Shown here piece after piece: positions 58,841 through 64,000 of a DNA stretch of 64,000 bases. Both the position numbers and the translations under genes were made by a program. This DNA comes from JACCTU01 sp963737405 (GTDB lineage: Bacteria; Actinomycetota; Thermoleophilia; Gaiellales; Gaiellaceae): positions 248,001 through 312,000 of the forward strand of contig CAVTSL010000011.1 in the NCBI GenBank assembly GCA_963737405.1, given 5' to 3'. Within the stretch, counting starts at the first letter, position 1; every line of letters starts with the position of its first letter. The notes under the pieces are model-generated. The model had not been told where the DNA came from. It did not search any database and was given only the letters and a program-made list of their open reading frames with translations.

Positions 58841-59664
58841 CGTCTCGCGCGCTTCTTCTTGCGCTTGACGCGGCGCGGAGCCTGGGCCTGCGCCGGTGTC
58901 GGCTTCGGAGCCGGTTCGCTCGGCTTGCCGCCGTTCCCCGAGTCCTCCTTCGGCGGCGTCCGCGAGCTCCGCTTCTCGGGCTGCACGGGCTTCGGCCGGA
59001 GCTGGCGCGTGACGAGGCCCTGCCCGGTCGTCCACAGGTTCGTCGTGACCCAGTAGATCATCAGGCCGGCGGGGAAGTTCGTGACGAAGAAGAGGAAGAC
59101 GAGCGGCAGCGCGAGCAGCAGGTAGCGCTGCGTCTTGTCCATCGTGCTCGACATGAGCAGCGTCGAGGCGGTCTGGCTCGTCGCGTAGAGGATGAGCAGG
59201 ATCACCGCCGAGAGCGGGTCCGAGCTGAGCGGCTGCGTGATGTCCGGGACGAGCCCCCACAGCCAGCCGAGGTCGGAGCCCGGGTAGTTGACGAAGACCT
59301 CCTTCTCGAAGTTCTTCAGCACGAAGAACAGCGAGAGGAACACCGGGATCTGGAACAGGATCGGCAGGCACGACGAGGCCGGGTTGATCTTGTTCTCCCG
59401 GTAGAACTTCATCAGCTCTTCCTGCTGCTTCGGGCGGTCGTTCTTGTAGCGCTGCTGGATCGCCTTCATCTCCGGCGCGTGGCGCTGGAGGCGCTGCATC
59501 GAGTGGATCTGGCGGACCGTCAGCGGCAGGAGCAGCGTCCGGACGATGATCGTCAGCGCGACGATCGACCACGCCCACGTGAGCCCGACGGACGAGTGCA
59601 GCCACTCGAGGAGCGCGGTGAGCGGCTTCTCGATCGGCTCGAGGATGAGGAGCGGCAGGATCAC
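58837..59664 (-). CDS. yidC: Membrane protein insertase YidC
   Basis: A 275-residue insertase of the short Gram-positive type without a large periplasmic domain. WAWSIVALTIIVRTLLLPLT places the conserved Arg in the hydrophilic groove; the cytoplasmic loop is charged (RHAPEMKAIQQRYKNDRPKQ), followed by LPILFQIPVFLSLFFVLKN and LPLVFLFFVTNFPAGLMIYW (a conserved Pro-Ala-Gly-Leu turn). A Pro/Lys-rich tail ends it. GTG 59664 overlaps yidD by 4 nt. Confidence 0.93.
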   Translation of the reverse strand: MILPLLILEPIEKPLTALLEWLHSSVGLTWAWSIVALTIIVRTLLLPLTVRQIHSMQRLQRHAPEMKAIQQRYKNDRPKQQEELMKFYRENKINPASSCLPILFQIPVFLSLFFVLKNFEKEVFVNYPGSDLGWLWGLVPDITQPLSSDPLSAVILLILYATSQTASTLLMSSTMDKTQRYLLLALPLVFLFFVTNFPAGLMIYWVTTNLWTTGQGLVTRQLRPKPVQPEKRSSRTPPKEDSGNGGKPSEPAPKPTPAQAQAPRRVKRKKKRARR

Positions 59665-59870
59665 GCCGGGTCGTAGCCCCCGTGGCTCCACGGGTTGCAG
59701 CGGAGCAGGCGCCAGCCGGCCTTCAACGATCCGCGGAAGAAACCGTATTGCCGGAGCGCGTCGAGCGCGTACTGCGAGCACGACGGGTGGTACTTGCACG
59801 TCCCGGCCGGCACGAGCAGGCCGAACGTGTAGCGGTAGCCGTAGACGAGACCGACGCCGACGTACCTCAT
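59661..59870 (-). CDS. yidD: Membrane protein insertion efficiency factor YidD
   Basis: A 69-residue YidD: a short hydrophobic/amphipathic start, then CKYHPSCSQYALDALRQYGF and RLLRCNPWSHGGYDP, with the three Cys and P-S-C-S typical of the family. The ATG at 59870 overlaps the rnpA stop. It aids YidC-dependent membrane insertion. Confidence 0.93.
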   Translation of the reverse strand: MRYVGVGLVYGYRYTFGLLVPAGTCKYHPSCSQYALDALRQYGFFRGSLKAGWRLLRCNPWSHGGYDPA

Positions 59871-60214
59871 GCGGACGCCTTCTGCAGGACTTCCTCGACC
59901 CGTTCGCCGAGCCAGTCGAAGCCGCGCGCCTCGACGGCCTCGGGCAGCCCGGGGCGGGCGATCAGCACGTAGTCCTTGCCGGGGGGAACACGCTCGAGCA
60001 TCGCGCGCCACGTCTCCTTGAGCTGCCGTTTGATCCGGTTGCGGACGACGGCGCCCCCGAGCTGCTTCGGGACCGCGATCCCGAGCCGGGGCTCGTCCCC
60101 GTCCTCCGAACGGTCGAACCAGTACAGCACGAGGAACCGGGTCGAGACCGACCGGCCGTGGCGGTACACGGCGTCGAAGTCCCGCGAGCGCGAGAGACGA
60201 TGCCGACGCTGCAC
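59867..60214 (-). CDS. rnpA: Ribonuclease P protein component
   Basis: A 115-residue basic protein of RNase P, which cuts the 5' leader from pre-tRNA. RRHRLSRSRDFDAVYRHGRS, FLVLYWFDRS, and the signature AVPKQLGGAVVRNRIKRQLK are visible. GTG 60214 is the likely start; it lies 5 nt from the rpmH stop. Confidence 0.92.
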   Translation of the reverse strand: MQRRHRLSRSRDFDAVYRHGRSVSTRFLVLYWFDRSEDGDEPRLGIAVPKQLGGAVVRNRIKRQLKETWRAMLERVPPGKDYVLIARPGLPEAVEARGFDWLGERVEEVLQKASA

Positions 60215-60219
60215 GCTGG

Positions 60220-60354
60220 TCAGGCCGAGAGTCGCTTGCGTCCGCGCGACCGACGGCGCTTCAGGATCATCCGTCCCGCGCGGGTCGACATGCGCGCGCG
60301 AAAGCCGTGCTTGCGCTTCCGCCGACGCACGTTTGGCTGGTAAGTCCGCTTCAC
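60220..60354 (-). CDS. rpmH: 50S ribosomal protein L34
   Basis: A 44-residue L34 from GTG 60354: KRTYQPNVRRRKRKHGFRAR, then MSTRAGRMILKRRRSRGRKR. It is complete and canonical. Its promoter must lie in the rpmH-dnaA intergenic region, facing away from dnaA. Confidence 0.97.
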   Translation of the reverse strand: MKRTYQPNVRRRKRKHGFRARMSTRAGRMILKRRRSRGRKRLSA

Positions 60355-60625
60355 GAGGTACCCGTTCGAAGAGAAAAGTCGCGCCCCTTTCGGGGCGAGC
60401 GGCCAGTATAGACACACGTTCGCGCCGACCGTTTTCCACAGGACGAAGCGCCTGCAGAGAGGGTGAAAACAGGAGTCAATCCACAGGTGTGGAGAGTCGT
60501 GTGGAGATACGAAAAGCCCTGCAAATCGGGCGCTTTTCATCCAGAGGTGACCGTCTTGTGACGACCGTACGAGCCTGCTATCGTCGCTCGCTCGCGCGTC
60601 CCCTTCGAAGGAGCCCTCCGCCTCG
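60355..60625. other. Probable replication origin region (oriC) between rpmH and dnaA
   Basis: 271 bp of lower GC than the flanks, with DnaA-box-like 9-mers on both strands. TTTTCCACA at 60432-60440 has one mismatch to TTATCCACA, CAATCCACA at 60477-60485 two, and the complement of TGTGGAGAG (60488-60496) and TGTGGAGAT (60500-60508) two each. The setting rnpA-rpmH-dnaA-dnaN fits a bacterial origin. I saw no comparable boxes in dnaA-dnaN (61976-62109), although oriC can lie there in Actinobacteria. Confidence 0.55.
60556..60584 (+). promoter_or_regulatory. Probable dnaA promoter
   Basis: TTGTGA and TATCGT separated by 17 nt, 41 nt upstream of the dnaA start, resemble sigma-70 -35 and -10 elements. 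GAAGGAG (60606-60612) is the likely ribosome-binding site. Confidence 0.5.
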
Positions 60626-61975
60626 GTGGAACACCAAGTCGAGCTGACTGCCGAGAGTCTGTGGGGGGAGGTCTCCAGTCGGCTCAGAGGGGCGCTCAAC
60701 GAAACGACGTACCGGACCTGGTTCGACGACGTCGGCGGTGAGGAGCTCACCGACGAGGCGTTCGTCCTCCGCGTGCCGACCGATTTCGCGCGCGAATGGA
60801 TCGAGGGGCACTTCCTCGGCCTGATCAAGGCCGCGGTCAAGGACTCGATCGGACACGAGCGGCGGGTCGGCCTGCGCGTGATGGAGGAGCGCGGCCTGCC
60901 GGAGCCCCTGCCGCTGGAGGTCGAGCGCCGGCCGAAGCGCGGCGAGGCCGGGATGAACCCGAAGTACATCTTCGACCTCTTCGTGATCGGCTCCTCGAAC
61001 CGCTTCGCCCACGCGGCCGCGCTCGCCGTCGCCGAGGCGCCGGCGCAGGCGTACAACCCGCTCTTCATCTACGGCGGGACGGGGCTCGGCAAGACCCACC
61101 TGATGCAGGCGATCGCGCAGTACGTGATGCAGCACTCGCGCGACCTGAGCGTCCGCTACGTCACGAGCGAGACGTTCATGAACGACTTCATCAACTCGCT
61201 CCGCGACAAGCGGATCGAGGGCTTCAAGCAGCGCTACCGCGCGTACGACCTCCTGCTCGTCGACGACGTCCAGTTCTTCGAGCACAAGGAGCGGATCCAG
61301 GAGGAGTTCTTCCACACGTTCAACTCGCTCTACGAGGCCGGCAGCCAGATCGTGATGTCGTCGGACCGCCCGCCGCGCGAGATCTCGACGCTCGAGGAGC
61401 GGCTGCGGTCGCGCTTCGAGTGGGGCCTGATCACCGACATCCAGCCGCCCGACCTCGAGACGCGGATCGCGATCCTGCGGAAGAAGGTGAAGACCGACGG
61501 GATCCACGTGCCCGACCCGCAGGTGCTCACCTTCGTCGCGAGCCGGATCGAGACGAACATCCGCGAGCTCGAGGGTGCGCTCACCAGGGTCGTCGCCTTC
61601 TCGTCGCTCACCGGCCGTCCGATGACCGTCGAGCTCGCCCAGGAGGTCCTCAAGGACGTCTTTCCGCAAGGGGAGGCTGCGGAGGTCTCGATCAAGCGGA
61701 TCCAGGAGGCCGTCTCGGAGCGCTTCAGCATCTCGCTCAACGAGCTCACCGGCGAGAAGCGCTCGCAGAACATCGTCTACCCCCGGCAGGTCGCGATGTA
61801 CCTCTCGCGAGAGCTCACGGACTCGTCGCTGCCCAAGATCGGCAAGGAGTTCGGCGGCCGCGATCACACCACGGTGATCCACGCCACGTCGAAGATCGCG
61901 CGCCTCATTCGTGAGGACAGGTCTGTGTACAACCTCGTCCAGGAACTCACAGCTCGGATCAAGCAGGTTCGGTAG
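60626..61975 (+). CDS. dnaA: Chromosomal replication initiator DnaA
   Basis: A 449-residue initiator. Domain I (ELTAESLWGEVSSRLRGALN), a short linker, the AAA+ domain III with Walker A IYGGTGLGKTHLMQAIAQY and Walker B LLLVDDVQFFEHKER, sensor-1 VMSSDRPPREI, and the DNA-binding domain IV with the basic loop and KEFGGRDHTTVIHA. Full length and intact. It starts at GTG 60626. Confidence 0.97.
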   Translation: MEHQVELTAESLWGEVSSRLRGALNETTYRTWFDDVGGEELTDEAFVLRVPTDFAREWIEGHFLGLIKAAVKDSIGHERRVGLRVMEERGLPEPLPLEVERRPKRGEAGMNPKYIFDLFVIGSSNRFAHAAALAVAEAPAQAYNPLFIYGGTGLGKTHLMQAIAQYVMQHSRDLSVRYVTSETFMNDFINSLRDKRIEGFKQRYRAYDLLLVDDVQFFEHKERIQEEFFHTFNSLYEAGSQIVMSSDRPPREISTLEERLRSRFEWGLITDIQPPDLETRIAILRKKVKTDGIHVPDPQVLTFVASRIETNIRELEGALTRVVAFSSLTGRPMTVELAQEVLKDVFPQGEAAEVSIKRIQEAVSERFSISLNELTGEKRSQNIVYPRQVAMYLSRELTDSSLPKIGKEFGGRDHTTVIHATSKIARLIREDRSVYNLVQELTARIKQVR

Positions 61976-62109
61976 AGACGAGGCCCTGTGAGGACCGCCC
62001 TTTTGTCCCCAGTCTCTGTCCCGCCCTCGAGGCCGCTGTCAGAGCCGAGAAGTATCGTCTTCCCCGGTCCGCACACCGCCTACTACGACTGAAAGGATTC
62101 TTTAGATAG

Positions 62110-63243
62110 ATGATTGAGTCAGAAGCAGTGGCGGTGGGTTCGGGGATAAAGGTCACGGTCTCGCGGGACGAGCTCGTCTCGAAGCTCGCCGTCGTCGCGC
62201 GCGCGGTCTCGTCGCGGACGACGGTGCTCGTGCTCGGCGGGATCCTCCTGCGGGCCGAGAACGGCGAGCTGCATCTCGCCGCGACCGACATGGAGCTCTC
62301 GCTGCGGACGTCGCTCGAGGCGCAGATCGAGGGCGAGGGCGCGGTGGTCGTTCCCGGGAAGATGCTCGTCGACCTGGTGCGCTTGCTCCCCGACGAGGAC
62401 GTCGAGATCGAGCATCGGCCCGAGGAGGGCGTCGTTCGCGTCGAGTCGGGGACGTACAGCTCGCGGCTGCACACCTACAACGCCGACGACTTTCCGCGCC
62501 TGCCCGAGGTCGAGACGATCGGGACGTTCGAGGTCGACAAGGACGCGCTCCTCGACACGGTCGGCCGCGTGTCGCGCTCCGCATCGCGCGACGAGTCCCG
62601 CCCCGTCCTGACGGGGATCCTCGCGCGCTTCGAGGGCGGCAAGCTCGTGATGGCCGCAACCGACTCGTACCGGCTGTCGGTCAAGGAGACGCCGTTCACC
62701 GGTGACGCGCCCGAGCTCGAGGCGATCATCCCGGCGCGCGCGCTGACCGAGGTGACGCGCATCGCCGCCGGCGCCGACTCGCTCGAGCTCGGCGTCCACG
62801 AGAACCAGGTCGTCTTCGTCGCAGACGGCGTCACGCTGACGACGCGCCGCATCGAGGGTCAGTTCCCGAACTACCGGCAGCTCCTGCCGGAGACGTTCGA
62901 GCACACGGTCGCGCTGCCGCGGAGCGAGGCGCTCGAGGTCGTGCGCCGCGTCGCGGTGATGGCGCAGCGGAACTCGCCGCTCCGGCTTCGCTTCGCCGAC
63001 GGCGAGCTGACGATCTCCGCGCAGACGCAGGACGTCGGCGAGGCGCGCGAGTCGATGCAGGTCGCGTTCGAGGGCGAGCCGCTCGAGATCGGCTTCAACC
63101 CGGACTTCCTGCGGGAGGGGATCGAGTCGGTCACCTCCGACGAGGTGCTCCTGAAGCTCATCTCGCCGCTGCGGCCGGGTCTGCTGCAGGCCGAAGGTGA
63201 CGACTACTGGTACCTGATCATGCCGATTCGCCTGGCCGGCTGA
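62110..63243 (+). CDS. dnaN: DNA polymerase III sliding clamp (beta subunit)
   Basis: A 377-residue clamp. It has three repeated subdomains; VLVLGGILLRAENGELHLAA begins the first, SRDESRPVLTGILARFEGGK the second, and MQVAFEGEPLEIGFNPDFLR the third, ending YWYLIMPIRLAG, which carries the conserved Met-Pro-x-R. Start ATG 62110; the 134-nt gap to dnaA holds no gene. It overlaps recF at the stop. Confidence 0.96.
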   Translation: MIESEAVAVGSGIKVTVSRDELVSKLAVVARAVSSRTTVLVLGGILLRAENGELHLAATDMELSLRTSLEAQIEGEGAVVVPGKMLVDLVRLLPDEDVEIEHRPEEGVVRVESGTYSSRLHTYNADDFPRLPEVETIGTFEVDKDALLDTVGRVSRSASRDESRPVLTGILARFEGGKLVMAATDSYRLSVKETPFTGDAPELEAIIPARALTEVTRIAAGADSLELGVHENQVVFVADGVTLTTRRIEGQFPNYRQLLPETFEHTVALPRSEALEVVRRVAVMAQRNSPLRLRFADGELTISAQTQDVGEARESMQVAFEGEPLEIGFNPDFLREGIESVTSDEVLLKLISPLRPGLLQAEGDDYWYLIMPIRLAG

Positions 63244-64000
63244 TCGTTCAAACGGTCGCGCTCCGGAACATCCGCTCGTACGCGAAGCTCGAGCTCGAGC
63301 TGCAGCCGGGCCTCGTGCTCGTCGTCGGTCCGAACGGCGCCGGCAAGACGAACCTGCTCGAGTCGCTGCACGTCGGGACGCAGGGCTTCTCGCCGCGCAC
63401 GCGGACCGACGCACAGCTCGTGCGCTTCGGCGAGCGTGCGGGTCGCGTCGCGCTGCGCGGCCGCCGCGGCGAGAGCCAGATCGAGCTCGAGGTGACGCTC
63501 GAGGCCGGCCGCGGAAAGCGCGCGAAGCTGAACGGCGGACCGCTTCGGGCCGCGGAGCTCCTGCGCGCCGAGGTGTCGACGCTCGTGTTCACACCTGACC
63601 GCCTCGGGATCGTCAAGGGCGCACCGGCGGTCCGCCGCGCGTACTTCGATCGCGCGCTCGGCCGGCTGTATCCCGCGCGCTCCGGTCTCTCCGCCGAGTA
63701 CGGCGCGGCGGTCGGCCAGCGGAACGCGGCGCTGCGCAGGGTCTCGCAGGGCCTGTCGTCGCAGGACGCGGTCGAGCCGTGGACGGAGCAGGTCGCGGCG
63801 CTCGGGACCGAGCTCGTCGCGGCGCGGCGGCAGGCGCTGGAGGTGCTCGCACCCGCGTTCGAGCGTCTGACCGCCGAGTTCAGGCTCGAGCCGGGACGAC
63901 TCGCGTACGAGGGCGGGCCGGTCTCGCGCGAGGAGCTGGAGGCGCGCCTCCCGAAGGATCTCGAGCGCGGGACGACGGGCCTCGGGCCGCATCTCGACGA
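63240..64000 (+). CDS. recF: DNA replication/repair protein RecF (N-terminal part, runs off right edge)
   Basis: The first 253 codons of RecF. IVQTVALRNIRSYAKLELEL is the natural start, followed by Walker A VGPNGAGKTNLLES, GFSPRTRTDAQLVRFG and VSTLVFTPDRLGIVKGAPAV. No ATG, GTG or TTG lies in frame before it, so CTG 63240 in a CTGA overlap with the dnaN stop is likely. The remainder, including signature and Walker B, lies beyond the window. Confidence 0.9.
   Translation, partial: MIVQTVALRNIRSYAKLELELQPGLVLVVGPNGAGKTNLLESLHVGTQGFSPRTRTDAQLVRFGERAGRVALRGRRGESQIELEVTLEAGRGKRAKLNGGPLRAAELLRAEVSTLVFTPDRLGIVKGAPAVRRAYFDRALGRLYPARSGLSAEYGAAVGQRNAALRRVSQGLSSQDAVEPWTEQVAALGTELVAARRQALEVLAPAFERLTAEFRLEPGRLAYEGGPVSREELEARLPKDLERGTTGLGPHLD

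Overview
The window is high-GC bacterial chromosomal DNA ending in rpmH-rnpA-yidD-yidC-jag-rsmG-parA-parB on one strand and dnaA-dnaN-recF on the other, so its right end is the replication-origin region. GTG, TTG and apparently CTG starts, 1-17 nt gene overlaps, third positions almost always G or C, a methylmalonyl-CoA epimerase, stand-alone trehalose synthases, DUF3618/phage-holin stress proteins and a manganese catalase point to a deep-branching actinobacterium. Thermoleophilia (Gaiellales/Solirubrobacterales) is my best guess; this is inference, since no rRNA is present.

Layout. 1-14,900: core metabolism. A nine-gene minus-strand run carries kynA, an M20 peptidase, DUF1385, pncB, a methyltransferase, an FtsH-like protease, methylmalonyl-CoA epimerase, a small protein and an ECF sigma factor; ychF and a cupin gene lie beyond it. 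rarA, SnoaL, OsmC, a phosphoesterase, two lone receiver domains, a hydrolase and arginase follow.

14,900-26,900: an accessory island beginning at tRNA-Phe(GAA). It holds a methyltransferase, a broken tyrosine recombinase fused to a GNAT fragment, a secreted trypsin-like protease, DUF2243 and DUF2254 membrane proteins, a manganese-catalase operon with small envelope/stress proteins, and four tandem paralogues of a small family with a C-E-C-x-D-x2-C motif. A Usp-like protein, tiny membrane proteins and a GlsB-type protein close it. Many island genes carry single-base frameshifts.

26,900-40,400: a long co-directional minus-strand block. In transcription order it runs treT, otsA, moaC, mog, ubiA-type prenyltransferase, ccmA-ccmB-ccmC-ccmD, ccsA/hemX, hemA, hemC, hemD, SAM hydrolase, methyltransferase. 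It joins trehalose and molybdenum-cofactor synthesis to haem synthesis and cytochrome c maturation. An RsbW-like kinase and an HtrA protease lie upstream.

40,400-55,600: a two-component pair with several frameshifts, an M28-like membrane protein with an altered active site, moeA, glycosyltransferases and DUF2079/GT87-type membrane enzymes, a class A penicillin-binding protein, an MscS channel, DUF2203, a HAD hydrolase, a CPBP protease and a BFN-domain protein.

55,600-64,000: tRNA-Ile(GAT), parB-parA-rsmG-jag-yidC-yidD-rnpA-rpmH transcribed leftward, a probable origin with DnaA-box-like sites, then dnaA, dnaN and the start of recF transcribed rightward. The best candidate for an undescribed system is the tandem CEC-motif family at 23.2-24.9 kb.
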